Shown here in pieces: positions 38,801-53,800 of a stretch of DNA of 64,000 nucleotides (position 1 is the first letter of the stretch; each line of letters starts with the position of its first letter). The DNA lies in the NCBI GenBank assembly GCA_016617855.1, contig JAECUM010006828.1, positions 36,073 to 100,072 of the forward strand, in the 5' to 3' direction. The translations under genes and the position numbers were made by a program. Source of the DNA: Megalonaias nervosa (lineage: Eukaryota > Mollusca > Bivalvia > Unionida > Unionidae). The notes under the pieces were generated by a model. It searched no databases. It was not told where the DNA came from and saw nothing but the letters and a program-made list of their open reading frames with translations.

Positions 38801-41800
38801 CCCTCACCCTGATATGGAAATAAGAAAATTTCTGGCAGTATATTGGCAAGATTTGAGTTAATGGCAAAACATGTATGGACTTTATGTTATCATCTGTCAT
38901 ACATGAAGCATCTCGAGCAGTGGCCTGTCTTCTAAAGGAGCAGACCACTTTGGTGGCCTTGTAGTTAGAGCATACGCCTCGGATGCGGGAGGTCACTTGT
39001 TCAAACCCCGACCAAGTCATACCAAAGATTTGTAAAAATGGTACTAGCATCTGCCTATGTAGGCATTCAGCATTAAGAGGTTAGTGTTAGGACTGGTCGG
39101 TCTGGTGTCAGGATAATGTGACTGGGTGAAATATCCTGCTGCATGTCTGTGGCATGATGCTTCAGTGCTTGACATCACTATAAACTGGCACACTGCAGAC
39201 ATTGTAGCGATATGATGGAAATATTGTTGAAGATACGTTAAAAATCCAAAACACAAAAACATGAACACTCTAAAGGAGCAACATAACAAGTTTATATGTT
39301 GGTCATGCTTGTCTGGCTCTTTATGCAAAAGGCATTGCCTCGTGTATCTTTGACGTAACTGTTTTGCTTCAGTTTGTGTATATTCTGGTTGATCAAGTTG
39401 AGATTGCACCTCCCCACCTGAATCGCCTAAGGGATGGGTCAGATTCTTAAACTTTTTGTTTACAGGTTGGTAACATTTAACAGAATTTAAAAAAATGTTT
39501 ATTCATCTTTTAAGAAGTGAAATGAATATGTCTAAATTTTATCTTGTATTTTGTGATAGTCCATAATGGTGGTGATTTGTCTCTAATTATTGATGCTAAA
39601 GAATAATTATATATGATAATGAAGTATACAGGTATCTTGTTTAAAATAAAATGAGTTTATAAGTTTATTATATTTTTCCAGTAAGGTCATCAGTGATACG
39701 TATATCCATCTCAATGACTTAATGGTGTTGCATCCGAGAGTCACTTGGTATAAGCTAGGGGTTGTCTCAAAAAATGTTAGTAAAAATAGCACACACAGCA
39801 TAGATATAGCATTACTCATAGACAGGACTGGCAATGATGACATTCACTTTATGATGAAGCATCGGTCATAGGCATGACTGGCAGTGCTGACATTCACTTT
39901 GATGATGTAGCATTGCTCATAGGCATGACTGGCAGTGATGATGTTCACTTTCATGATGTAGCATTGGTCATAGACAAGACTGGCAGTGCTGACATTCACC
40001 ATGTAAAGTTTGTCTTAATTGATCAGGTATGTGCGTGACTATTCAGAATAAGAATTGAGAAAAGAAACAGAAATTTAGCTCTGCCCAGAAACTTCTAAAA
40101 TTTTCTCCATGTTGAGAGGTCTTGGGTAAATGTGCACATATTGTAACTAGTTTTTCTCTATTTTACTTTAAACATTGAAAAAAGTACAGGAGTTTTTAAT
40201 GTGTACTTGATTGTTGAGTGAGGATCTTTGTTGAACTAGTTTGTGCTTTGGATGATTTGATGCAGACCTGCCAACTCTTACGATTTGCCATAAGTCTTAC
40301 ATAAATTACCCTTAAAATACGGACTTAACGGCATACAAGCAAAAACTATGGAAATATGATCGTTGCCGAAAAATCCGGATAATTGGTTCATTCGTGTTTG
40401 ATTTGGATCCGGGTTTCATTTTAGAATTAGTGAAATTAGTCAGGGAACCGGACTGACTTTACAGCAGCACCCCAGATGCTTTAAACTGCACCTATTCATG
40501 CGAAGTGTCTGCATGATCAAACTGTTGATTATAGAATTTTTTTAAATTGGCATCCAGAAAGCGATCCATGTTTAAGACGAAAGGGAAAATAAGCTTCTAG
40601 AAAAATGTTCATAACACAGAAGAATAAAAAGGAGTATTCAGATTGTTGTGAATAAAAGCTGGAAAGGACACAATTATGTTTATAGGACATAACGTGCCAG
40701 TTTGAGTAAGTCTCATGGTGGGAGATATGATTGCCGTCGTCATGTGAAATGGAAAAATAATTTAGAAGAATTACATGAAGTTGAGAGATAGAAACAAGCC
40801 AACGAGTTGCATATGGGTTTGGAACTAAAGTTTGTGCTATTGTACTAGTGGTAAATAAAGTCTACACATACTTTTACAAACTTTTCAGTTGAACATAATG
40901 TTTATTGTCGCTGCTTCAAACGTTTAATGTTTTCCAGCTTTGCAATACCAGTTATTGATATCTTGTTACATCTTACTGAAAACTGGTCAATCTTATGGAA
41001 AAAAAATCAACTGCCTTACTGAGACGGACTCGTCAGGGTTGGCAGGTCTGTTGATGTGTTGGAGCTACCATCTGAGTGAGCTAATTACACTGCACATACC
41101 AGACCTGTTTACCCGTCCGTATTTTACCGTATTTGTACGGAATAATGCCCATCAGTACGGTCATTGATCAGGAAATACGATTTAAGCTTGCATTTATTTA
41201 TTTAACTTTTTTAAATTAATTTTTGAAGCCATTTTTTATTCTGTTTCCTTTCATTGTATCGTCTCTTCGGTCCGCGTCCGCATTCTGTGCCACATTACTG
41301 ATTTTAACTTTCCCAACATCCGGTTGTTTAAACAAAGAAAATGCCGCCGACAAGAAAGTTTCAGCATGAAACTGATGATGAAAATGGAAAGTCTAATCAT
41401 AGAAAGCAGCATTTTCTACCAGTTTATAATACTCCATCGTCTAAAGGAGAACATTTTGTGCTCTGCACTGTTTGCAACTTAGACTTTTCCTGTGCACATG
41501 GTGGAAGGAATGACTGTTCACAGCACGTGGAATCGGAAAATCATACAGAATTGGAATCTTTAGTGAAGGGAAATAGAAATATTTTGTCAATGATGAAGGG
41601 AAAGGAAGTCAGTGATCAACACATACTTCAAAAGCAAATAACACGTGCTGAGGCGATTCTATGTGAGTTGATCTTAAATATGAATTTGTCATTGAGCACA
41701 GCTGACAAGTTAACGGAAGCAATGAAAAATATGTTCCCAGATTCCAAAATTGCACAAGGTATTTAGAAACAATCTCTCCCTCTCTGTCTCTCACACACAC

Positions 41801-44800
41801 AAAGACAGATGCACGCTCATGACACATCATTCAAATTGACACCTTAGACCGAGGTGGATTCCTTTTCTTTTCATATTAGATCCAAACTTCTTTGGGGGTA
41901 TTTTCTTGTTTTTTTAAAAGATTAAAATGGAAACTCCAGAATCACAGTTGGAGGTCAAAGAATCGCCATCTGCACCTATCTTTTGGAGAAGCTGCCACTA
42001 CAAGACCACCTGCTTCAACACATTTGTGTTGTGGATCCAGAGAATCAAGTAACAGCTGAATCTTTAAACTTGCATTACTTTCTGAAAAGATTTCCATGTT
42101 TGTTACCACCAGGTGCAACTGCTGATACCATCATAGAGCAGTTTTGCTGGTACCAATCAATGGACATCTCAATGTGTTTGAAAGACAGAATAGATGAATT
42201 TTGGATTGCTGTTTCTACCAAAGAACCTGATCTCCAGTCTTTGTGTAATGTCATGCTGAGCTTGCTCACTATGCCTCATAGCAGTGCTGCTTGTGAACGC
42301 CTTTTCAGCTGTGCTAGGAAAAATGTTACAGATCAGAGATCCTCACTAACAGACCATTGAGGCTCTATTGGTCCTGTAGTCAAAACCAAACAATTTTACC
42401 AAAGAGTGGACAGATGACCAGCTGGATAGGATAAAGAGTGCCTATTAGATTGCCATTAAAAACTCATAAACTAAAACATTAATTCCAAGTGGATTAGTTT
42501 GATATTGTTGACAAACTTTGTATAAAATAATATATGAAGCTCCTTTCCATTCTAGTAAATGTTAACAAAGCTGATACTAGATTTTATGAAATAAATAAGA
42601 TTGCCTTCACCTATCTAGATGAAGTTATTATTTTCTGAGTGGATGGGTGGTAACAATGTCCATCATAATGTTTTATATCTTCCTTAACAATCTAAAATGT
42701 AGAGAATTGGCTTTATTTAAAATGTTATGGATATGTGTGAAGCTGAGAAAACATATTTTCTAGAGAAAGTAACGGAGGTAAACAACAGAAAAAATTTGGG
42801 TATGTGTAGGTATTCTTTTGTGGTTTTTATCAATATAATATAAACAGGATGTTTAAGTCAGTGCTGTTCAATTTCTGCAGATTTTGCCTTGAAACACAAT
42901 TGCATGAATACCAGCATCTTTACAAACTAGGAGTTATTTACAGAATATTGTATAGTCAGTACGTCATGCAATACTACATAATGATAATTATAGTGTATTG
43001 ATAGTGTCTACTATTTATGTGCTGAAAATACTGACTGCCTTCTAAAAATACTGACAGACATTGCTTAAAATACTGACAAGAAAATGTATGGGTAAACAGG
43101 TCTGACATATGATACATTTCACCTTCTATTGCAAATTTCAGATTGCTCGTTTTTGCCAGCTTTTTGACTTCACCAGCATTCCAAATTGTAACATCATATG
43201 GGACACACTTTATTTATTTGAACAAAATACTGAAGTTGTAAATGCTTACATGACAGATGGGAAACAATGTTGTTTACACATTTAAACACTAGTAATGCAC
43301 AATCATGGGTAAAGGTTTCTGCCAGTTACTCATTGGAGCTGTATTACATTTTACATTTTTTGTTCGGTTTTTGTTGGTATTTACAGCACTTTTAACACAT
43401 TATTGGTTACATCATGCAGAGGAAGTCAGAGACGAGTGCCTTTCCTAAGGACCCACCAAAGCAACCACCTGGGGTGGGTTTAGAACCTGTGGGGGCCCCA
43501 GGTGGCCAAGTGGTCTAAAGCTCTTGTCCTTACTGATCACTCCCATCTCACCAGTCTGCATGGGTTTGAGTCTCAGGCTCGGCTAATGTGGGTATTTGAG
43601 AAAGTTTGCCAGTACCTTCTGGTGGGTCTGTGGGTCTTAACCAGGTTTTACCTGAATTTTATCTACACCCTGCCACATATAGCCAATTTTCCATTGAAAT
43701 TGGCATTAAACCCAACAACAATAGAATTGGTGACCCTTGGATATGAGCACTGTGTCCTACTAACTGAGCAGCTGTGGCTTATTTATATTGGTAATGAAAA
43801 CACCCATTGATTCAATGAGAAACTTGCCACAGTCCTACATAATCTTCGAAAAATGCAGAAAGTTGTTATGTGTGATTGGATTTTTAAAGTAGATGTAACA
43901 ATTTTTCAGTCATATCACTATGATGTCTGCAGTGGGGCAGTTTATGGTGATGTCAAGCATTGGGGCATCATGCCACAGACATGTAACTCCATGTCCAACC
44001 CAGTCATTTTATCCTAACGCTTGGCTGACCAGTCCTAACACTAACCTTTTGATGCTGAGAACCTAGCAAGGCAGCTGTTTGTACCATTTTTATAAATCTT
44101 TGGTATGACAGCTGGGGTATGAACCCATGGTCAACCACATCCGAGGCAGATGCTGTAACCACTTGGGCCACCGGAGCAGTTTGCAGAAAGTTATGCTATA
44201 TAGTAATTAATTAATTGGTGTCCTTGCTTAAAATAATGGGCAAAAACAATGAAACCTTATTTTTAGTATTCAGAATATCAGTAGAATTAAAGATGGTTAC
44301 TCTATTCATACTCTGTAAATTGAAATGTTCATGAGCATGATGATTTGACTTGGCAGGAATTTTGCCAATATTGTTTACAGTCATCACTTGGTGACAGGAT
44401 AGAATAAAATGTCTGAATATAAGTCAGGAAAATTTTACATTGCAGTTGTGCTTAATTTATCATCTTGTCTAAATTTTTGTGAAAACTAATGTTATGGTTG
44501 ACAGTATGTTTCATGAATGCACTTGTGTTGACTGATTCAGTGGTTGTTACAAACCAAGATCTTGAAGAACCACCCAAAAATTTAATGCCTTCTCAGCAAC
44601 ACACTTAAATTCCAGAGAAAATGGCTTTTTTTTTAAAACCACAGAATTTAATAAGCTTCTGAAATGTCTAAATTCACAGTGGCTGATATGATCAATATTC
44701 TTTTCAGGAAAGTATGATGCTGCCTGGGAGATTCTTGCTAATTTAGACAAGACAGTGAAGGATTGTGTCATGGTTGCCATGCGCAGGATAAGTTTGGAGA

Positions 44801-47800
44801 GGCGAATGGGAAATCCAACAGACACAGAGAATCTTTTCCAGGAATATGTAGAAAATTCTAAAGACAATCACACTAGAGCATTCTTCAGCCTCAAATTTGC
44901 CAGATATCTGTTTAAGGTAAGAAAAGTGTTTGATGACATTTAAATAACTGGAAATTCTCATATTATAGATTTAAAATTTGTTATTGTTGAGGTTGCCCTG
45001 GTGCAAACTTTACATAATGATCACACGATAGCCAATTCTTGCAACCTCTCACAGGCTATTTTCTTTGATTTGTGAAAGTGCATTCATCCACAAATAGTTT
45101 GTGTATGATGAGGAACACTTCCATTGTAATGCTGACTTTAGTTATTACATTCCTGTACTTGACAGATATTTTGAAAATTTTTGTCAGCTCAAGCAAAATA
45201 ATAATAATAGTAAAATGATTACTTTGTTTATTGAGGGTGACTTGTTCGTTCAGGGACTAGTCTCCCTTGAGGTCCTATGAAGAAAAGTATAACACTCTCT
45301 GTCATACAAAAGACAACAGTAATTATGATTTATTTTAACATGTCTTTAGTATTATAGATACTAAATTTGTTTTAATCTGTTAGTAACACGTACATTCTCA
45401 TAATATCTCTTAAATTAACTAATATTTTCTGCAGATTTTACCTGCATTGGAAGCCTGTTCTACTCTTTCAGAGTATTAGAAGCTTTTCTTAAATTGCATT
45501 GTTCTTGGTTTTGGTGGATGATGGTTTCCATTTGATGTTGATAGTAATTTTGGATGATGGTGCTTTACAAAACTTGTCAGTATGGTCATCCAATTGTAAA
45601 TTATCATTTCAACATTTTCTAACTGACTGTTATTTAAGAGATAATTATGGGTTCCCTTGTGTAATTTTTGTGATGTCCCAAAAGTCATGCATTTTGTTTT
45701 ACCTTCATTAATTACCATCATATTTTGTTGTACCCTATTTTGAACTTAAATAAGGTCTGTGTCAAAGCTAGTTTGGATAACTTAAGAATTAGATCTATCC
45801 AAGGTTGCAAACAAATCTGTATTTGTGGATTCATTATATAATGGAAGATCGTTAACATAAATAAGAAAGAGGAGAGGGCCTAAAACAAAGCCTTGAGGGA
45901 CCTCCAAATTAAGAGTGAGAGTTTCTGAGCTGGTATTGCCAATTGTTACTTGATGAGACCTTTGGTTTAGGTATGATCTATTATATAACCTGTAACATTT
46001 TAAATTTTGAGCAGAATTTAATGATAATTTGATCAAAGGCTTTTCTTGAAGTTCAGGAAAAGAATCCCAGCCAATGAATTATTAGCCATTTCTTTTAGCC
46101 AAATATCTGTTAATTTATGAGTTCTGTTTGGCATGAGTGATCTTTTGAAAATCCTGATTGTGCCTTCATAGATTTGCATAGCTACTTGGTTTTCAAATAA
46201 TTTTGATAATTTAGATAGAAACTGATACAAGTCTGTAGTTCCTAGAATCCCTCCTGTTCTCGTCTCTCGAAGATAGGTGTAACCTTTGCACATTTCAGGG
46301 TATCTGGAAAGTATCACTCATCATGTGTTAATGATTTTGTTATTATTGGTGCAGATATTTTTCAGAAATAATGGACCAGTACCATCGAGTCCAGAGGATT
46401 GATTAATACTCAACTTATCAGCTTCACTAACATTAGCTATTGAAAAATATGTATCAACAAGAATTGTAGGTCTTACAAATGATAGAAGGGCATCAAACTC
46501 AGTTGGGATTTTTGTCTGGTTCTCAATACATTTACTGGAGATGCTTGTGAAGAAATGATTGAACATTTCAACAGTATATTGTACAGTTATCGCCATATCA
46601 TCATTTTGCTTAAGGAGAGTGGGGAACAACTGTTCTTGGATGGGTTCAGCTCTTTTAGATGCTTCCACGATGCCCCAGTACTCTTACTTTCACCATTAGC
46701 TTATTTGTGGTTTTCTTCTGTTGCCTTATAACTTGGGTACTTGGCTTTATTCTTTCATTTTCTGTAGGTTTCATGTCTGTCTTTTTGTGTAATTTATCCC
46801 TTAGGTGCCATACCAAGTTGATCTTTGGGGGTGGTGGTGGGGTGGTGGTGTTTATTCCACTTGGGTTTAATTTAGTGTTTAACATGTCATTTGAGAAATG
46901 ACCAAATTTCTGCACTATATCCATAACACAAGATCATGGGTTAATTGATGTATAATAGCAGCCCTATTAGGTCATCCCATGGTCTAGTTGGTCCTAGCCG
47001 CTCACATCTTATATGGCTGCCATGGCAGCCATCTTGAAAATCTTATTGCTGCTGCACCTGAATGAATGGTCACATTGGCATGTTTTCATGAAAAGACTTG
47101 TTACGCTTTCTAGTTGGTTGTATATGAAAATGGTACCTATCCAACATTTAATATAGCCATCATGGTGGCCATCTTGACACTCTTGTTTGCGCTACTACTT
47201 CGGAATGGATGGTCATATCAATACAGGTTTTCACTAAAAGACGTCTTATGATGTTTAGTTGGTGCATAATGAAAAGACTATAGATTTGATGTCCAATATG
47301 GTCACCATGATAGCCATCTTCAAAATCTTGTTATGGCTACTCCATCTACATCAATGATCACATCAGCATGTGATTTCCACTGAAAGGCCTTCTATGATGT
47401 CTGGTTGGTCCTAAATGAAAATGGTGCTGATATGAAGTCCAATGTGGCAGCCATGTTGAAAATCTTAATACTGCTACTACTTTTTAATGGATGGTAATAT
47501 CAGCATGGGGTTTTCACTAAAAGACTTCTTATAATGTTTAGTTGGTCCGAAATAAAATTGGTGCCAATCCGACTTCTACCATGGCCACCACATCAGCCAA
47601 CTTGAATATCTTGTTATCTCTACTTCTTTCCAAATCAATGGCTATATCAACATTGGGTTTTCACTGGTAGACTTTTTATTATACTTGGTCTTAAATGAAA
47701 ATCATGCCATTTGGATTTCCAATATGACTGCCACAATGTTATAAATCTGGTTAATATTCTCTTGATTGGGTGATAATTTTGACAGGTTTTTCAGAAATCA

Positions 47801-50800
47801 AAATGAAAATGGTGCAGTCATTTCCAATATTGCTGTCATGTGGTCTTAAATGGTTTGTTTTTACTACTCCACATTAATGGATAATCATTATTTGATGGCA
47901 TTTTCACCAAAACACTTTAATGATGTCTGTATTGAATTATTGTCATGTTTTGTATTTTCCTTCATGGTTTTTAGATAAAATTACTTGAAAAATTGTTACA
48001 TTTATGAAATGGTGGAAGCTTAAGCAAATGCAAATATTGTGAATTCCAGACTTTTTTGTGGGTTACCAAGTTTCAGGATCCAAGAAATTTAGTACAGAAT
48101 AAAATGCCTTTTTTTGTTGTTGCAGAACCACTTAGAAAGTAAATGAATTTGCAGCGTACCCAGCACTAAATATACAAAATGAATTTACAGTATACCGGGT
48201 GCTTAATATACAAAAATAAATTCTATATTTTATACCCATAAAAAATTAAGTCCTAGATGTCTTTTTGCCACATAACAAAAATATCTTTCATGCATTTGGT
48301 TAAGGTTTATTATTTGCTTGTGACTGCTCTGGTGGCCTAAGTGGTTAGAGTGTATGCCTGGTATGCAGTATGTTGCAGGTTCAAACCCTGGCCAAGTCAT
48401 ACCAAAGACTTATAAAAAGGTACTAGCCGCTTGGTGCTCAGCATTAAGAAGTTAGTGGTCAGCCTAGTGTCAGGATAATATGTCTGGGTGAGACATGATG
48501 CCACATGTCTGCGGCATGATACCCCAGTGCTGGACATCACTATAAACTACCACACTGCAGGCATCATAGCGATATGACTCAAATTGTTAAAGCTGCATTA
48601 AAAATCCAGAACATTTTTTTGCCTGCATTTCATAAAACTCTTGGTAGATTATCATCTTAAGACCATTCATTTTACAACACCCTCAAACACTCCTCGTTTA
48701 CCTCGTTCATCCGAGTCGCAGAAAACTCGGATGAAGATTTTATTTCCCTTGGTTTACATTTCCCAAAGTCACTGCCAAAAGTTCTCCTTTGGATTAATTT
48801 TTATGCAGCTGACGATTCATTCCATGACTTGCTTGTTTGCCTCTTGGATGGTGGGGTCAAGATCACTCTTAAAACATTGGCATGTAGGTTTTTGTTTCAG
48901 GTTTTCATTTACTTTTATTTCCTAATCCCAGTGATGCATTTTCTTAACACTTTGGATGAAGCTAAGATAATTCATTTAGCAAAATGCTCTCTCAGCCTTT
49001 TGATGTTGAGGTTATGGTGTCCTGATTTGCTTGAATACTTTAATTGAGGACTCTACAAAATTCCAGGGTTTTTGCTTGACAAAGAATTTGAGAATGGAGC
49101 CTCCATGCTCAAATGACTAGATTAAGGGTTTTGGAATCAATCATGGAGACAAGGAGGCAAATGTAAAGAGAACAAAATGATTGACATGTTAATGACTTGA
49201 TGAGTTACTTTGCAAGAACATATTACTGTATCTGTCAGATGAACAGAATTATGCTATATCCTTTCATACTATGCACGTATGTGTGACTGTACATGTATCA
49301 CTTTAATATTAAGTAAGAGAAAAATCAGCTTAATGTACAAATCATTTCAGATTATGGGAAATCCAGAGAAAGCCAGACAAGTTTTAAATGTTGCCATAGA
49401 AAAAGATCCGGTATGTATTGACACATTTCCATATATTAAACAGTTAATTGGTTACATTTAATAAAGCTTGAAGTCTTTCATCACTTCAAATTAATAGTGT
49501 GCTGTTTAGAATGAGTGACGTACATTCCTATTAATGAGGTGATGCTGCCATGTCGCACACGGGTGCTAATCACACAGATTGACTGTTACTTGAAATTGTC
49601 TATGCATGAGAAATTGCTTAAAGAAATCTGAACTCCTGCAGATAAAATCGGGCTGCATTTTGCTCAGTGTGAGGTTGTTTGCTTTAGTTTTGATCACTAG
49701 GTGGGTTGTTTTTTTTTCTGGTGGCATTTTCTGTGAGTCTTTCACACTGCCTGACTGCGTATGAAAATAAATCCATTCAGGTGTGCTGAGGACACTGGCT
49801 GGTTTTAAGTTGACATGGGATTTTTTAAAAGTTTCCTTAGCCACAACTTGTGACTCGGATGAGGATACTGAATGTGTCATTACTAACTTGGCAACTGTTA
49901 ATACTTTGGATACATCTTTGGGAAGAACTGATTGAATGGAAACGAATGCAGTTTACTTGGATAAGAGTCATCAACCCCCACAGAGAAGGGTATTATTGTA
50001 CTAATGATGATAGTATCTTTACACAGTTATAGCTATTTATTTGCAAGTAATTTTATTTTTCTTCTTTTCTAACATTGTTTTTCTGCCATTTGAAATTGTG
50101 AAACATTTGGAAACAAGTTTGATATGCATGGTGAAATAAAGTTCGGCTGTCAGTAGTATTGCCGTATTAAAGAACCTTAAACTTTTTTCTGCATAACATT
50201 ATTTTATGGCATTTCATGTTCAGTGCCATTATTCAAAACATATTTAGTTTTTTAAATATTTTGTATTTGTATCTTTTAATGAAAAGTAATACCCCAATAT
50301 GCTTTTCTCTGAAACACTTCCAAATTTAGTTACCAAGAGTAAAATAACCTGTTGCCTTAGTAAATGAACCCTGTGAATTATAAATTCACTTAGTGTGAAA
50401 GCCGGTGTGACAAAGAAAAACAAATTAAAAGTTTGTCGATTTAATATTGCAAGATCTTGGTTGAATTTGATACTGTGCATATATATCTTGCCTTTATTTT
50501 TTTGCAGTAAATTTTTATTGGCCTAAAGTAAAATCTATAAAATTTACATGGCCAAAGTTTCAGAGATCAGTTACTTAGGTTTTGCTTGTTTTGTAATACT
50601 ACGTAAGCCTGCTTGATCAGCTGTAAAATTACATAAGCCAAGTTAGCACTGTTGCTTATGTGCCAACCATTACGCTTTTGGTGTAATCTTTATGCTTTTT
50701 TCACCAAATTACATTTATACTAGACTATATGGATTATGCCTTTTTTGTCCATTAAAAAATAGAATTAAATTAAAGCAATTGTCATTTTTATTTTCGTCTC

Positions 50801-53800
50801 TTTAATTTCACTCCTGTAAGTTTGAGAATATTTTTATAAAGATGACTGTAAGAATAGCATAAGAGTACTTTCCTTATTTGCTATTTATAGCAGTTGTATA
50901 TGACCCATTTCCACAGGTGAATTTCTGCAATTATGAACTTTGCCTCACAGATTCATTATATTAATAAGTCAGTCAGTTAGCAGACCAGTCTATAGACCTT
51001 TCTAGTTTACTTTCCATGGGTGTGGCCATATTCGTATCACGTGACCATCCACCATCAAGGTACTGATTCACCTCTGTGGTTTGCCTGAGAGATGATCATT
51101 TCCTACGTGTTGATTCTGAATACCAGCGATTATCTCAAGCAGTCATGTCAACAGAAAAGCTTATGTGTGTAGACAAGTGATGTTTTATAGTAAAACGGAT
51201 AAAAGTAATTAATTACAAAGGAATAGTATGATCAGAAAGTTAATAAAATATAATCCCTGGGCAATGCTGATTAAGTCTTCTTCTCAGTTATTCCCATTTT
51301 AGTGGACCAAATTGAGTCTGGACCTTTAATTTCAGACATGATCAATTGCTTTAATAAACTGTTGAATCACTGAACAATCATAAGAGCTGCTTTTGGATGA
51401 AAAATAAAATGATGAAACGATATATTTGCAAATGCAAAATGCTGAATAATTTTGACACGTGCTCCAGATATTACAATCATGAGTCAGTTATGGTCTTTCA
51501 GATATAGCATACATAACACCTTAAACCTGTGAATGATGCAGTTTTAGCTGACCTGACAAGAGAACACTTTAAAGCATTTTAAAATGCCCCCCCCCCCCTT
51601 ATTACTGCCCTGTATGAGTGGGAGAAAGGAGATAGTTACTTAGATATCTGATTGTATAACTGAAGGTCAAAGGACAAAAAGTCACAATTCTGATTTTTAT
51701 TTATGAACCAAGTGTAGGATCAAAAGTCAAAGATTAAATTGTCACTTTTATTTTTATTGGAGTTGTGAAAAAGAGGTCAATATGACTTGTGTAATTATTG
51801 AAGTCTTCTTACTGTACGAACTAGGACCTTGATTTATTAGTCCTGTTAAATCTAGTACTCATACAATAATACCTTTTTACCTGCTAAATTCTTGTCCAAA
51901 ACCACCCCTTCTGCGTACAATATAATTTCATGACAAAAGACAAGATACTTGCTTCAATCATGCATATCCTGTAACCGTGTTTACTTAGTGATTAAAGAAA
52001 CAACCCATGCCACCAGTTGCAAAATTTGTATCAACATCACCCCTTCCTGTAAAACACCTTCTCTAAAAAGCAAACCAAAACTATGGATTGCTAAATTATT
52101 GTCAAAACCACTGCATTGTGTCATACTTGATTATTTGTTATTTCAGTTTGTAATATTTGTATCAATTAGAATATTGAGCGTGTATCAGTATGTCTGAATG
52201 GAAGAAAGAATGAAGCAGATAGAAGTAAATTTTTTATAGTGCAGATATTACATGTAGATAAACCCAGTAAACACATGTAATAAAACAGTGTTATATTTGA
52301 TTGATTTATCTATCACAGTTTGTTATTTGTTTTGAGATATCTATTAACAGTATCACACCATAAATATTTAGATTACTTTATTCCTTTTAGATGCACACAG
52401 CAAAATGTGAAACTCTTTATAGCACTAAGTTGTTACAATTACAGAATCTCCAGAGAGGTTGTCTCTCAGTTGATCAATTTATGTATTACCAATCTGCTTT
52501 TAAATGACACTCAGATCGCATGCTCAGTAACCAGGCTTCGTTGGCACCTTAATGGCCGATGCTATTGCTGACACCTATTGGCTAGGAGGAGATAACTATG
52601 TAAGCACTGTCTACAGGAAAGGTCTATTCTTTTAGAAAATGGTGGTAGATGTTAAGCAAAATGCTTTACTGTGTGTGTTATGGATGTATATGACTGAAAA
52701 TTTTAGAGCAGATGGATCATTCCAAACATGAAAACATGTCAGATCAGAAAAGAAGACAAAACAACACTGTTTTACAAACTTTAAAAGACGAATATGATAG
52801 TAATGCAATACAGCACTTTGAGCACCTGACCATGATCAATGCAAAATCCCAGTTCACAAACATTTAGCAAAAGTTACATATGTAGACTGGTGGAAGTGAG
52901 TACTAAATATAAATAATTTTTCTGTCTATTTTGTGTTTGTATTCTGGTACTAAGCCATATGGATTTTGTCCTTTCTGACAAGAATTTTGACCAGCTGCAG
53001 AACCAGGTTAGTAGTAAAAATTTATCTTTTTCATACATGCTGTAATTCTGGCATGTAATATATAGGCTGAACTTTGGATAATAAGCAACAATTATGCTTA
53101 TACCTCAGGGTGGGAGATGGAATGTATGCTATCAGGCCCACATGAGTCTCTTGTTTTCCTAACCTGTGAATAACTAGACAAATTTCAATTTTCTAGTGAT
53201 GGTAGTGATGACATTATTATAATTAATGTTGTTGCATTGCCATGTTGAAAATTTTAAAAGCAACTTATCTTTTGTACAAAATGCTGTGTTCTACTGAAAC
53301 TTTGATCAAATATTAACAGTATTTTTAAAGCTTGTTCTTAGATATGCTAGGACTACTTGTCTTTCAAAGTTTTTTGTCTCTCTGCTATGAACAGAAGGTA
53401 TGCATCTGCAGATAGCCTGAATAGATTTTCATGCCATTTTTCTATGATGTTGCCTTGCCTGTGTCGTAGAGGCTACCGTTGGAGACAGGAACTGCAGTGG
53501 TACAAGTGAAACTTGCGACCAAAACAATGTAGGTTTGAATCCTACTATTGGTAATCCCTGGGTTGGCTACATTGGAGTTTCCTTGGGCAAGACTCTTTTC
53601 TTCAGTTGCCTCAACTTTAAATTACCTACTTGTGTTCCTGTGCTTTTAAACACCAATCAAATGTTTTGCCAGGTTAGGTTTCCAGCAACTCCTCTCTTGT
53701 TGCCAGGAAATTTTCCAGCCTTTAAAAGATGGCAACTTTTGCTGATTATCATCTGTTAATGGATGAAGAATTAAACAGGTTGCCTATAAAAAAAATTGCT

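Larger units (their letters stand above)
41100..43104 (+). mobile_element. hAT transposon with internally deleted transposase, 2005 bp
   Basis: The ends CAGACCTGTTTACCC and GGGTAAACAGGTCTG are a 15-bp perfect inverted repeat. ACATAC (41094-41099) and ACATAT (43105-43110) flank it, a 5-of-6 match. Subterminal repeats AATACTGAC(A/T) occur three times before the right end and CGTATTT near the left. It carries an N-terminal BED-finger frame (41341-41766) and a C-terminal dimerisation frame (41983-42360); the catalytic core between them is gone. Confidence 0.88.

Noticed and set aside
41341..41766. Domesticated host ZBED-type gene
   Set aside because: The frame sits between perfect 15-bp inverted ends, with a hAT C-terminal relic downstream. 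A transposon remnant is the simpler reading.
48329..48400. Possible tRNA gene
   Set aside because: A and B boxes are present but the same 300-bp body follows in five copies, and no acceptor stem closes. It is a SINE head.
48705..49865. TCATCCGAGTC...GACTCGGATGA inverted motif around exon 10
   Set aside because: Only about 12 bases match. The left motif also pairs locally with ACTCGGATG, no target duplication exists, and no other copy was seen.
49566..49880. 104-codon frame on the - strand, Ser/Lys-rich
   Set aside because: No recognisable domain, no splice context, and low-complexity composition. I could not support a gene or a retroelement gag call.
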